Source: Variovorax paradoxus (GTDB lineage: Bacteria; Pseudomonadota; Gammaproteobacteria; Burkholderiales; Burkholderiaceae_C). Taken from it: a stretch of DNA of 64,000 nucleotides. The first letter of the stretch is position 1. The number at the start of each line of letters is the position of its first letter. Positions 47,815-55,536 of this stretch are shown here, piece by piece. The stretch covers positions 5,087,001 through 5,151,000 of the forward strand of contig NZ_CP045644.1 in the NCBI RefSeq assembly GCF_009498455.1, given 5' to 3'. Made by a program: the position numbers and the translations under genes. The notes under the pieces are model-generated. The model was given only the letters and a program-made list of their open reading frames with translations, made no database searches and had not been told where the DNA came from.

Positions 47815-48333
47815 ATGTTGAAACGCACCATCTATTCGCTCGCCATCGTGGCGCTCATCGCCGGTTGCTCGTCGGGCACCAAGCTCAACGAAACGCCGGT
47901 CTCCGACCGCAGCGGCACCGCCGGCGGCCAGCAGGGCGGCGCTGCCGCCGTGGCGCCCGTGACCATCGACCCCAACGCCAACACGGCGCAAGGTCCGGTC
48001 GGCGTCGAGCGCATCGTGTACTTCGACTACGACAGCTACACCGTCAAGCCCGAGTTCCAGTCGGTGATCGACGGCCATGCGCGCTTCCTCAAGGGCGCCA
48101 CGCAACGTCGCATCTCGATCGAAGGCCACACCGACGAGCGCGGCGGCCGCGAGTACAACCTGGCCCTCGGCCAGAAGCGTTCCGAAGCCGTGCGCCGTGC
48201 GCTCACGCTGCTGGGCGTGAACGACAGCCAGATCGAAGCCGTGAGCTTCGGCAAGGAAAAGCCCGCGGCTCAGGGCTCTGGTGAAGAAGTGTGGGCGCAG
48301 AACCGCCGCGCTGAAATCCGCTACACCCGGTGA
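47815..48333 (+). CDS. pal: peptidoglycan-associated lipoprotein Pal
   Basis: 172 residues. Lipoprotein signal LAIVALIAGCSSG with the lipidated Cys at 18, a short Gly/Ala-rich linker, then an OmpA-like domain: YFDYDSYTVKPEFQ and GHTDERGGREYNLALGQKRSEAVRR, the mDAP-binding motif. It anchors the outer membrane to peptidoglycan and binds TolB. cpoB starts at the last base of its stop (TGATG). Confidence 0.96.
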   Translation: MLKRTIYSLAIVALIAGCSSGTKLNETPVSDRSGTAGGQQGGAAAVAPVTIDPNANTAQGPVGVERIVYFDYDSYTVKPEFQSVIDGHARFLKGATQRRISIEGHTDERGGREYNLALGQKRSEAVRRALTLLGVNDSQIEAVSFGKEKPAAQGSGEEVWAQNRRAEIRYTR

Positions 48334-49085
48334 TGCAACCACGTGCACTGTGGCGAGGCGCGGCCCTCGCCGCCGCCTTGCTCTGCGCGTCGGCCGGCTC
48401 GCAGGCTGCGCTGTTCGAGGACGACGAGGCGCGCCGCGCCATCCTCGACCTGCGCCAGCGCGTCGAAGCCATGCGCCAGCAGACCGACCAGCGCCTGGCC
48501 GACGAAAATGGCCAGCTGCGCCGCAGCCTGCTCGACCTGCAAAGCCAGATCGAGCAGATGCGCGGCGAACTGGCGCGCATGACCGGCCAGAACGAGCAGC
48601 TCACGCGCACGCTGAGCGAAATGCAGTCGCGCCAGACCACCATCGACGACAAGCTGCGCCAGAACGAGCCTTCCAAGGTCTCGATCGACGGCCGCGAGTT
48701 CAACGCCGATCCGAAGGAAAAGGCCGATTTCGAAGCAGCGCTGGGCATCTTCCGCTCAGGCCAGTTCGCACAGGCGCAAACCGCTTTTGCCGAGTTCGTG
48801 AAGCGCTATCCGCAAAGCGGCTACAACGCGTCCGCGCTGTTCTGGCTCGGCAATGCGCAGTACGCCACGCGCAACTACAACGAAGCCATCGCCAATTTCC
48901 GCTCGATGCTCTCGCTCGCACCCGACCACGCCAAGGCGCCCGAAGCCGTGCTGTCGATCGCGAACTGCCAGATCGAACTGAAAGACACGCGCGCCGCACG
49001 TCGCACGCTGGAAGACCTGACCAAGGCCTACCCGCAGTCGGAAGCCGCACAAGCCGGCCGCGAGCGTCTGTCGCGCCTGCGTTGA
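48333..49085 (+). CDS. cpoB: cell division coordinator CpoB (YbgF)
   Basis: 250 residues with a Sec signal (ALAAALLCASAGSQA), an N-terminal coiled coil (about 30-105, heptads in LDLRQRVEAMRQQTDQRL and after) and three TPR-like repeats (FEAALGIFRSGQFAQAQTAF and following). CpoB links peptidoglycan synthesis to Tol-driven outer membrane constriction. Order tolB-pal-cpoB is standard. Confidence 0.94.
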   Translation: MQPRALWRGAALAAALLCASAGSQAALFEDDEARRAILDLRQRVEAMRQQTDQRLADENGQLRRSLLDLQSQIEQMRGELARMTGQNEQLTRTLSEMQSRQTTIDDKLRQNEPSKVSIDGREFNADPKEKADFEAALGIFRSGQFAQAQTAFAEFVKRYPQSGYNASALFWLGNAQYATRNYNEAIANFRSMLSLAPDHAKAPEAVLSIANCQIELKDTRAARRTLEDLTKAYPQSEAAQAGRERLSRLR

Positions 49086-49115
49086 TGCAATGACCGTTTC
49101 AGCGGAGCTGTCCGC

Positions 49116-49967
49116 TTGAGCGCTTCGCCCGAAGCCTCGTCCCTCTCCATGGCCGCCGCGGATGTCTTGACCGACACCGCGGCGCCTGACTTTGCGCGCC
49201 GCTTCGGCGGCCTTGAGCGCCTGTACGGCGTGGCCGGCGCCGCGCGCATCCGCCATGTCCATGTGCTGGTCGTCGGCATCGGCGGCGTGGGTTCGTGGGC
49301 GGTCGAGGCGCTGGCACGCAGCGGGGTGGGGCGCCTGACGTTGATTGACCTCGATCACGTGTCCGAGTCGAACATCAACCGCCAGATCCACGCGCTCGAC
49401 TCCACCGTGGGGCAGGCCAAGGTCGAAGCCATGCGCGAGCGCATCGCGCAGATCAACCCCGAGTGCCAGGTGCTCGCCATCGACGAGTTCGTCGAGCCCG
49501 ACAACTGGGCTTCGCTGCTCGAAACCGCGGAGGCGACTCATGGGCCGGTCCACGCGGTCATCGATGCGTGCGACCAGGTGAAGGCCAAGCTCGCCATGGC
49601 CGCATGGGCGCGCACGGTGTCGCGCAGCACCGCGTTCATCACGGTCGGTGCGGCGGGCGGCAAGCGGCAGGCGCACAAGGTCGACATCGACGACCTGTCG
49701 CTCGTCACGCACGACCCGTTGCTGGCCCAGCTTCGCCAGCGGCTGCGCAAGCTGCACGGCGCACCGCGCGAAGGCCGCAAGATCGGCGTGACCTGCGTGT
49801 TCAGCCGCGAGAGCGTGGCACCGCCCGATGCGTCCTGCCAGATCGATTCGGGCGACGGTTCGCTCAACTGCCACGGCTACGGATCGGTGGTCAGCGTGAC
49901 CGCCACCTTCGGTCAATGTGCGGCAGGGTGGGTGCTCGACGAAATTGCGAGAAACAGCACGCTATAA
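49116..49967 (+). CDS. tcdA: tRNA cyclic N6-threonylcarbamoyladenosine synthase TcdA
   Basis: 283 residues, ThiF/E1-like. RFGGLERLYGVAGAARIRHVHVLVVGIGGVGSWAVEALARSGVG (residues about 29-72) carries the nucleotide loop; DLDHVSESNINRQ and VIDACDQVKAKLAM follow, with GVTCVFSRE near the end. It dehydrates t6A37 in ANN-decoding tRNAs to ct6A with ATP. TTG 49116 has GGAG 8 bases upstream and is preferred; ATG 49149 would drop 11 residues. It directly precedes tRNA-Lys(UUU), itself a t6A37-bearing tRNA. Confidence 0.92.
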   Translation: MSASPEASSLSMAAADVLTDTAAPDFARRFGGLERLYGVAGAARIRHVHVLVVGIGGVGSWAVEALARSGVGRLTLIDLDHVSESNINRQIHALDSTVGQAKVEAMRERIAQINPECQVLAIDEFVEPDNWASLLETAEATHGPVHAVIDACDQVKAKLAMAAWARTVSRSTAFITVGAAGGKRQAHKVDIDDLSLVTHDPLLAQLRQRLRKLHGAPREGRKIGVTCVFSRESVAPPDASCQIDSGDGSLNCHGYGSVVSVTATFGQCAAGWVLDEIARNSTL

Positions 49968-49968
49968 T
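49963..49968 (+). promoter_or_regulatory. -10 element of the tRNA-Lys promoter
   Basis: TATAAT sits inside the last codons of tcdA: its last four bases supply most of the TAA stop (49965-49967). It is followed by CCAAGGC and then about 50 bases to the tRNA. No clear -35 is visible 16-18 bases upstream. Confidence 0.45.
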
Positions 49969-50018
49969 CCAAGGCTTTGCCGGATTCAACGTCGGCAAGA
50001 AGCAAGAAAAATGGTTCC

Positions 50019-50094
50019 GGGACGTTAGCTCAGTTGGTAGAGCAGCGGACTTTTAATCCGTTGGTCACTGGTTCGAATCCAGTACGTCCTACCA
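50019..50094 (+). tRNA. tRNA-Lys (anticodon UUU)
   Basis: 76 bases with encoded CCA. Acceptor GGGACGT pairs with ACGTCCT (G1-U72 wobble), D-arm GCTCAGTTGGTAGAGC, anticodon loop CTTTTAA with TTT at 50052-50054, and T-arm CACTGGTTCGAATCCAGT-like stem. It is the sole tRNA in the window, placed directly after tcdA, an enzyme that modifies A37 of such tRNAs. Confidence 0.97.
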
Positions 50095-50112
50095 CCGAAC
50101 CGTGCGATATAT

Positions 50113-50148
50113 AAAAAGCCAGCAATCATCTCTGATCGCTGGCTTTTT
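50113..50148 (+). terminator. terminator after tRNA-Lys
   Basis: AAAAAGCCAGC (50113-50123) and GCTGGCTTTTT (50138-50148) form an 11-bp stem with a 14-base loop, ending in a T-run. The A-run makes it usable from both sides; on the minus strand it would close the operon that ends at 50190. Confidence 0.88.
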
Positions 50149-50189
50149 CTTTGGCTTAACGCGTTATCGAACGCGCCTTCCAGTGCCGG

Positions 50190-51005
50190 TCAGACCATCG
50201 CAAACCCGCCCGACGCGCCAATCGTCTGCCCCGTGATGAAGAGCGCGCGGTCCGACGCCAGGAAAGCGACCAGGCCCGAAATGTCTTCCGGCCGCGAGAG
50301 CCGGCCGACACCCTTCGAGATTGGGTACACGTTCAGCATCTTCCCCAGCCGTTCGTCGTTCTCGACCGTCGCGTGGATGTTGAGCGGTCCGTCCTTGATG
50401 CCCGCGTGCGACACCGCACCGAGCGCGACCGAATTCACCGTGATCGCATGCCGACCGTGCTCGCGCGCCAGCGCCTTGCCGAAGCCTGCAATGGCTGCCT
50501 TGGCGCCCGAATACACGGCCATGTTGGCCTCGCCGATGCGGCCTGCTTCCGAGATGATGTTGACGATGCGTCCGTGCTTGCGACCGACCATGCCTGGCAG
50601 CACGGCGCGGCAGCAGTGCATGGTGCCGTAGACATTGAGGTTGACGATCTTGGCCCAGTCGACGGTGGGCATGTCGAGAAAGGGCGGCGTGCGTCCGCCT
50701 TTTTCGCGGCGCTCGGGAATGATGCCGGCGTTGTTCACCAGCACCGTCACGGGCGCGTCGAAGTGCTGCATGCCCTTGGTGACCATGGCGTCGACTTCTT
50801 CCGCGCGCGTGATGTCGGCGGGCGCAGCGAGCGCCTGGCCGCCGGCGTCGGTGATCTCTTTCGCCACCGCTTCGGCGCGTTCCGCGAACAGGTCGTTGAC
50901 GATGACGCGCGCGCCTTCGGCCGCGAGTTCGATGCAGATCTGCCGGCCCACGCCCTGGCCGCCGCCGGTGACCAGCGCGACCTGGCCTTCCAATCCGAGT
51001 TTCAT
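50190..51005 (-). CDS. short-chain dehydrogenase/reductase, acyl-CoA pathway
   Basis: 271-residue SDR: TGGGQGVGRQICIEL loop near 14, NNAGIIPERREKGG near 92, Ser in NIISEAGRIG and YSGAK near 168, NSVALGAVSHAG. It is longer than the norm because of an insert after NNAG (ERREKGGRTPPFLDMP). It likely acts as a 3-hydroxyacyl-CoA dehydrogenase in the minus-strand operon with enoyl-CoA hydratase, thiolase-like and DUF35 genes. The gap to the hydratase stop is 44 bases. Confidence 0.85.
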   Translation of the reverse strand: MKLGLEGQVALVTGGGQGVGRQICIELAAEGARVIVNDLFAERAEAVAKEITDAGGQALAAPADITRAEEVDAMVTKGMQHFDAPVTVLVNNAGIIPERREKGGRTPPFLDMPTVDWAKIVNLNVYGTMHCCRAVLPGMVGRKHGRIVNIISEAGRIGEANMAVYSGAKAAIAGFGKALAREHGRHAITVNSVALGAVSHAGIKDGPLNIHATVENDERLGKMLNVYPISKGVGRLSRPEDISGLVAFLASDRALFITGQTIGASGGFAMV

Positions 51006-51049
51006 GTGTTGTTCCTTGAGGGTCGTCGTTCAAAAAGATGGAGGAGGGT

Positions 51050-51859
51050 TCAGCGCCCGGTGAACACCGGCTTGCGCTTCTCGACGAACGCCCGCATGCC
51101 TTCCTTGCGGTCCTCGCTGTCGATGATCATGGCGGCCGCATAGCGCTCGTATTCGAGGCCCGAGTCGAGGTCGGTCTGCATGCCGCGGTTGATGGCGCGC
51201 TTGGCGAAGCGCACCGCCAGTGGCGGGTGCTCGGCAATGCGCTGCGCGAGCGCGAAGGCCTCGGGCATCAGGTCGGCCTGTGGCAGCACGCGGCTCACGA
51301 TGCCGTAGCGCAGCGCGGTCTCGGCGTCGACGAGGTCGGCCGTGAGGATCAACTCCTTGGCGCGCGCCTCGCCGATCAGGCGTGGCAGGCGCTGCGTGCC
51401 ACCGGCGGCCGGTATCACGCCGAGCTTGATCTCGGGCAGGCCAAAGCGTGCGGTCTCCGATGCGATGCGGATGTCGCAGCACAGCGCGATCTCCAGGCCG
51501 CCGCCGAGCGCCACGCCGTTGATCGCGGCGATCACCGGTTTCTCGAACTCCTCGATGTTGCGAAACAGGTCGTGCGTGGCTTTCTGGGCGACGAAGTACG
51601 CGGTGCCGGTGGTCTGGCTGCCGGCGCGCTCCTTGATGTCGGCGCCGGCGCAGAAGGCGCGGTCGCCGCTGCCGGTGATGAGCACGGCGCGCACGCGGTC
51701 GTCGGCGCGGGCGTACTCGAAGAAGGCGCGCGCGAGGTCGGGCTTCATCGAGCCGCCGAGCGTGTTCATGCGGTCCGGGCGGTTGAGCGTGACGATGGCG
51801 ACGTTGTCGCGCACCTCGTACTGCAGCGTTTCCAGCGGAGGATGGGTCTGGGTGGTCAT
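51050..51859 (-). CDS. enoyl-CoA hydratase/isomerase family protein
   Basis: 269-residue crotonase. The oxyanion loop is SGDRAFCAGADIKE and ALGGGLEIALCCDIRIA; both catalytic acid positions are filled (Glu in GGGLEIAL and Glu in FGLPEIKLGVIPAAGGTQRL), so it should be a true hydratase. It adds water to a 2-enoyl-CoA. It follows the thiolase-like gene by 36 bases. Confidence 0.88.
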   Translation of the reverse strand: MTTQTHPPLETLQYEVRDNVAIVTLNRPDRMNTLGGSMKPDLARAFFEYARADDRVRAVLITGSGDRAFCAGADIKERAGSQTTGTAYFVAQKATHDLFRNIEEFEKPVIAAINGVALGGGLEIALCCDIRIASETARFGLPEIKLGVIPAAGGTQRLPRLIGEARAKELILTADLVDAETALRYGIVSRVLPQADLMPEAFALAQRIAEHPPLAVRFAKRAINRGMQTDLDSGLEYERYAAAMIIDSEDRKEGMRAFVEKRKPVFTGR

Positions 51860-51895
51860 GGGGGGGCGGTGCCTTTCCGTGTCGTGTGCATTCAG

Positions 51896-53065
51896 TCAGG
51901 CCTGCGCCGCGGACAGCACGTGCGCAATGGCCACCGAGCCGAGGCCGATCATGTGAGCCATGCCCCAGCGTGCGTTCGGGTGCTGGCGGCCTTCGGCCTC
52001 GCCGCGGATCTGGCGCGTGATCTCCGCGATCTGTCCGATGCCGGTCGGCCCGAGCGGGTGGCCCATGCCGATCAGCCCACCCGAGGCATTGATGGCGCAG
52101 CGCCCGCCGATCTGCGAGTCGCCGCGTTCGAGGTACGCCGCGCCTTCGCCGGGGGCGCACACACCGACCGCTTCGCTGTAGAGCAGTTCTTCCACCGAGA
52201 ACGCGTCGTGCAGTTCGAGCAGGTCGAGCTGTGTGGCGCCAATGCCGGCGGCCTCCAGCGCGGCCTGCGCGCTGCTGCGCACGAGGTCGATGGGGCCTTG
52301 GCCGTACGTGGTTTCGTCGCGCTCGCTGTTGGCGAACGAGGCGCGCACGCGCACGCAGCGCTTCGGGTCCAGGCCCAGGCGTTTCAGCGCGCGGCCCGAC
52401 ACCAGCAGCGTGGCCGCCGCGCCTTCGCCGCGCGGGCAGCACTGCTGCACCGTGAGGTCGCCCGCGACCTTCGGCGAGGCGAGCACCTGTTCGAGCGTGC
52501 GCGGCTTGCGGAACTGCGCGTACGGGTTGCGGGAGGCGTTGGCGTGGTTCTTCACCGCGACCTTCGCCATCGATTCCATGCCGGCGCCGCGTTCGCGCAG
52601 GTAGCTGCGCGCCATCAGCGCGAACTTCACGGCCGGGATGGTGGCGGTGTCGCTCAGGCGCTCGAGGCCGTCCTTGTTGGCGGCGCGGCGGCCGTCGCCG
52701 TGCTTGTCCACGCCCATGGCCAGCACCACGTCGCTGATGCCGTGTGCCACTTCCATGCAGGCCTGGCGAAAGGCGAAGGAGCCAGAGGCCGAGGCGTTCT
52801 CCACCTGCGTGACCGAGAGGCCGGTCGAGCCCAGGTGGCGGAACATCACGCGGCCCGCGGCCATGCCGATGGAGGTGGTGCCGACATATGCGCTTTGCAC
52901 CTGCTTCCAGTCCAGCCCCGCGTCGGCCAGCGCTCCGCGCACCGCCGCGAGGCCGAGGTGGGTGTAGGGCGTGTCGCTCGGGAACTGGTACGGATGCAGG
53001 CCGATGCCTGCGACGTAGACGCCGTCGTTGCCGTCGAGCCAGTTGCTGTTGGTGTTGCTGCTCAT
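51896..53065 (-). CDS. thiolase-like protein (SCP2/lipid-transfer group) lacking the nucleophilic Cys
   Basis: 389 residues with the thiolase fold: YVGTTSIGMAAGRVMFRHLG, ELHDAFSVEELLYSEAVGVC, and NASGGLIGMGHPLGPTGIGQ. In the nucleophile motif, where thiolases have (N)xCAxG, it reads VENASASGS, so residue 92 is Ser; the C-terminal Cys motif is also absent (HMIGLGSVAIAHV). This is the pattern of Ltp2-type aldolases that cleave beta-hydroxyacyl-CoAs by retro-aldol chemistry with a DUF35 partner, and such a partner overlaps it here by ATGA. A degenerate or differently acting thiolase remains possible. Confidence 0.82.
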   Translation of the reverse strand: MSSNTNSNWLDGNDGVYVAGIGLHPYQFPSDTPYTHLGLAAVRGALADAGLDWKQVQSAYVGTTSIGMAAGRVMFRHLGSTGLSVTQVENASASGSFAFRQACMEVAHGISDVVLAMGVDKHGDGRRAANKDGLERLSDTATIPAVKFALMARSYLRERGAGMESMAKVAVKNHANASRNPYAQFRKPRTLEQVLASPKVAGDLTVQQCCPRGEGAAATLLVSGRALKRLGLDPKRCVRVRASFANSERDETTYGQGPIDLVRSSAQAALEAAGIGATQLDLLELHDAFSVEELLYSEAVGVCAPGEGAAYLERGDSQIGGRCAINASGGLIGMGHPLGPTGIGQIAEITRQIRGEAEGRQHPNARWGMAHMIGLGSVAIAHVLSAAQA

Positions 53066-53490
53066 CGCGCGGCCTCCTGTGCAGGCACGAACGCGCAGCC
53101 GTAGCTGTCGCCCGACGCCAGCGGCACGGCCACCGCCCGCAACGTCATGCCGGGCTGCAGCGCGCTTTCGTCATCGACGGCGATCACGCCTTCTTCCACC
53201 ACCTGCTCGGCGATGCGGATGTCGCCCGCGATGCTCGGCGCGGGCATGCCCGGAACGAGCGGCACATGCAGCGTCACATATTCGAGGAGCGTGCCGCCGC
53301 CGGGGCGTGCCACCTGTTCGGCATCGGCTGTCGGGTGGCCGCAGTGCATGCAGCCCGGCGCATTGGCCGGAAAGCTCAGCGCGTGGCAGGCGGGGCACTG
53401 CGTGAAGAGAAAGTCGAGCGAACGGCCGTCCGCGGCCAATCGGTAGAGCGAAGGCCGCTGCGGCTTCATTGAAGTCAGGTCTTGGGTCAT
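53062..53490 (-). CDS. DUF35 OB-fold/zinc-ribbon protein, partner of the thiolase-like protein
   Basis: 142 residues. A rubredoxin-like zinc knuckle (QCPACHALSFPA, GCMHCGHP) precedes an OB-fold (GGTLLEYVTLHVPLVPGMPAP). DUF35 proteins form complexes with thiolase-fold enzymes, as ChsH2 with Ltp2 in steroid side-chain breakdown. The start of the thiolase-like gene overlaps its stop (ATGA), supporting a complex. ATG 53490 gives MTQDLTSMKPQRPSLYR; a second ATG seven codons on is possible. Confidence 0.85.
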   Translation of the reverse strand: MTQDLTSMKPQRPSLYRLAADGRSLDFLFTQCPACHALSFPANAPGCMHCGHPTADAEQVARPGGGTLLEYVTLHVPLVPGMPAPSIAGDIRIAEQVVEEGVIAVDDESALQPGMTLRAVAVPLASGDSYGCAFVPAQEAAR

Positions 53491-53519
53491 GGGTGTCGGA
53501 AGAAGGGGAAAACGCAGAC

Positions 53520-54518
53520 TCATTCCAGCTTGGCGCCGGACGCCTGGACGACGTCGCGCCAGCGGACCATTTCTGTCTTGACGAACTCGCCGAGCTTGGC
53601 GTCGCGCAGTTCCTTGAGCGGCACGCTGCCGAATTTCTCGGTCACCTGCAGCATCTCGGGGTCGACGATGGCTTGCGCGATCGCATCGCCCAGGCGCTTG
53701 GCGATCTCGGGCGGTGTCTTGGCGGGCAGAAACACCGCGCTCCAGGCGCTCGATTCGGCCTTGGGAAAACCAAGCTCGCCCACGGCTGGAATCTCGGGCG
53801 CGGCGGTGAGCCGGCCCTTGCCGGTCACGGCCAGCGGCTTGAGCTTGCCGGCCTTGACGAAGGGCATCACGACCACCGGGTAGTCGAACATCAGGTCGAG
53901 GTTGCCGGCCATCAGGTCGGTGAGGGCGGGGCTGCTGCCCTTGTAGGGCACGTGGGTCATCTTGGTGCCGGTGGCGACCTGGAACAGCTCCGCCGTCAGG
54001 TGCGTGCCAGTGCCCGGGCCGGCCGAGCCGAAGTTGAGCTTGCCGGGATTGGCCTTGGCGTAGGCGATGAGCTCGGGCACCGTCTTGAAGGGCCGAGAAG
54101 GGTTGATCACCAGGATCAGCGGCGTTTCCGACATCGCATGCACCGGCACGAAGTCTTTCACCGGGTCGTAGCGGATGTTCTTGTACAGCGCGAGGTTGGC
54201 GGCCTGCGTGCCCTGGGTGCCGTAGATCATGGTGTAACCGTCGGGCGGCTGGCGCGAGGCCGCCTCCACGCCGATCGAGCCGCCGGCGCCCGGCCGGTTG
54301 TCGACCACCACCGGCTGGCCCAGCTTGTCGCCCAGGATCTTCGCGAGCAGCCGGGAGGTGTTGTCCGTGATGCCGCCGGGCGTGAACGGCACGACGAAGG
54401 TGATCGGTCGCGTCGGCCAGGCCTCGCCGGCCGCGTGCGCGGCGCTCATTCCCAGCGATCCCAGCGTTGCGGCCACGGTGCAAAGGCTGCCGAGCGCCCG
54501 TTTCCAGAACTTGTCCAT
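53520..54518 (-). CDS. Bug/TctC-family tripartite tricarboxylate transporter binding protein
   Basis: 332 residues with a Sec signal peptide (LCTVAATLGSLGMSAAHA, cleaved near 30). TRPITFVVPFTPGGITDNTSRLLA and GSAGPGTGTHLTAELF are the Bug-family pterin-like loops that bind carboxylates. Bug proteins are extremely numerous in Burkholderiales; this one leads the acyl-CoA operon and so probably binds its acid substrate. No TctA/TctB membrane genes are adjacent. It diverges from the IclR gene. Confidence 0.9.
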   Translation of the reverse strand: MDKFWKRALGSLCTVAATLGSLGMSAAHAAGEAWPTRPITFVVPFTPGGITDNTSRLLAKILGDKLGQPVVVDNRPGAGGSIGVEAASRQPPDGYTMIYGTQGTQAANLALYKNIRYDPVKDFVPVHAMSETPLILVINPSRPFKTVPELIAYAKANPGKLNFGSAGPGTGTHLTAELFQVATGTKMTHVPYKGSSPALTDLMAGNLDLMFDYPVVVMPFVKAGKLKPLAVTGKGRLTAAPEIPAVGELGFPKAESSAWSAVFLPAKTPPEIAKRLGDAIAQAIVDPEMLQVTEKFGSVPLKELRDAKLGEFVKTEMVRWRDVVQASGAKLE

Positions 54519-54554
54519 GCATGTCTCCAGTTGGTTTTTGATCTCTAATTTCTA

Positions 54555-54586
54555 CGAGTAATCGCAATATACTTCGATTAATCGCA
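54555..54586. promoter_or_regulatory. two phased CGAnTAATCG sites, candidate IclR operators
   Basis: CGAGTAATCG (54555-54564) and CGATTAATCG (54575-54584) are near-perfect and perfect 10-bp dyads spaced 20 bases apart, i.e. two helical turns; both carry TAATCGCA. They lie 37 bases from the Bug start and 130 from the IclR start, in an AT-rich gap. Confidence 0.45.
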
Positions 54587-54679
54587 GGAAAACAAGAGGG
54601 GATGTGCCGATGAGTTCCGGTGCGTATCGCTGGAAACTACGAAGACAAAAGGGAAGAGATTCCTTCATCGCTCCGCTAA

Positions 54680-54702
54680 TATTCGTGCTTGTCTACGAAA
54701 TA
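54680..54702. promoter_or_regulatory. dyad at the IclR gene start
   Basis: TATTCGT (54680-54686) and ACGAAATA (54695-54702) form an imperfect inverted repeat just before the GGAGGA ribosome site of the IclR gene; binding here would block its expression. Confidence 0.35.
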
Positions 54703-54713
54703 TCGGAGGAAAT

Positions 54714-55478
54714 ATGCCAACCCTTGTCCCAGCCGCCGCCCGCACCATGTCTTTGCTCGAACTGTTCGCCCGCGAGAAGCGAGAGCTGTCCAACTCGGAC
54801 CTCGCGCGCCTCATGGACCTGCCCGAGAGCAGTTGCTCCGACCTGCTGCACACGCTGCATGAGCTCGGCTATTTGCTGCGCACCGCGCGCAGCCGGCGCT
54901 TCTATCCGACGGCGCGGCTGCTGTCGGTGGCCAGGGAAATCTCTTCGAGCGATCCGCTCTATGCGGTGGCCTCCGAAGCCTCCGAGCTGCTGCGCGACAA
55001 GACCGGCGAGACCGGCCTGTGCGGCCGCGTCGAAGGGGGCGTGGTCAAGGTGCTGGCCTTCACCGAAGGGCGGCATCCGCTGCGCTACATGCAGAACGTC
55101 GGCGACAAGCTGAGCCTGCACGTGTCGGCACTGGGCAAGGCCATCCTGGCGCTCGGCACGCCCGAAGAAGCGGCGCGGCAGCTGCGGCTCAAGCCGCTGC
55201 GCAAGATCGCCGAAGGCACCATCGTCGACCTCGCCGTGCTCGAGGCGCAGGTCGAGCAGACGCGCGCGCAAGGCTGGATCTGGGTCGAGAACGAGGGCGG
55301 CGACGGCCTCTCGGCGCTCGCCGTTGCGGGCTACGTGGGCGGCGAGCCCATGGCGCTGTCGGTGGCCGGCCCCACCGACCGCCTGCGCCAGCAGCGCGAA
55401 CCTTTTCTTGCGGCCCTGCAGGAAGTGCAGGCCCTCGTTTTTCGTCCACGCAACGCCAAGGACCCTGCCGCGCCTTAG
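54714..55478 (+). CDS. IclR-family regulator
   Basis: 254 residues. N-terminal winged helix (about 8-65: TMSLLELFAREKRELSNSDL, ARLMDLPESSCSDLLHTL) and a C-terminal GAF-like effector domain (GRVEGGVVKVLAF; GKAILALGTPEE; GDGLSALAVAGYVGG). IclR regulators sense small aromatic or aliphatic acids. It sits between the two halves of the acyl-CoA locus and probably controls both. GGAGGA lies 4 bases before the ATG. Confidence 0.9.
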   Translation: MPTLVPAAARTMSLLELFAREKRELSNSDLARLMDLPESSCSDLLHTLHELGYLLRTARSRRFYPTARLLSVAREISSSDPLYAVASEASELLRDKTGETGLCGRVEGGVVKVLAFTEGRHPLRYMQNVGDKLSLHVSALGKAILALGTPEEAARQLRLKPLRKIAEGTIVDLAVLEAQVEQTRAQGWIWVENEGGDGLSALAVAGYVGGEPMALSVAGPTDRLRQQREPFLAALQEVQALVFRPRNAKDPAAP

Positions 55479-55536
55479 CGCGTGCGGGGCGCGGCGGGCG
55501 CTCTTTTCTTCTTCCCAACCTCCAGGAGACCTCTCG

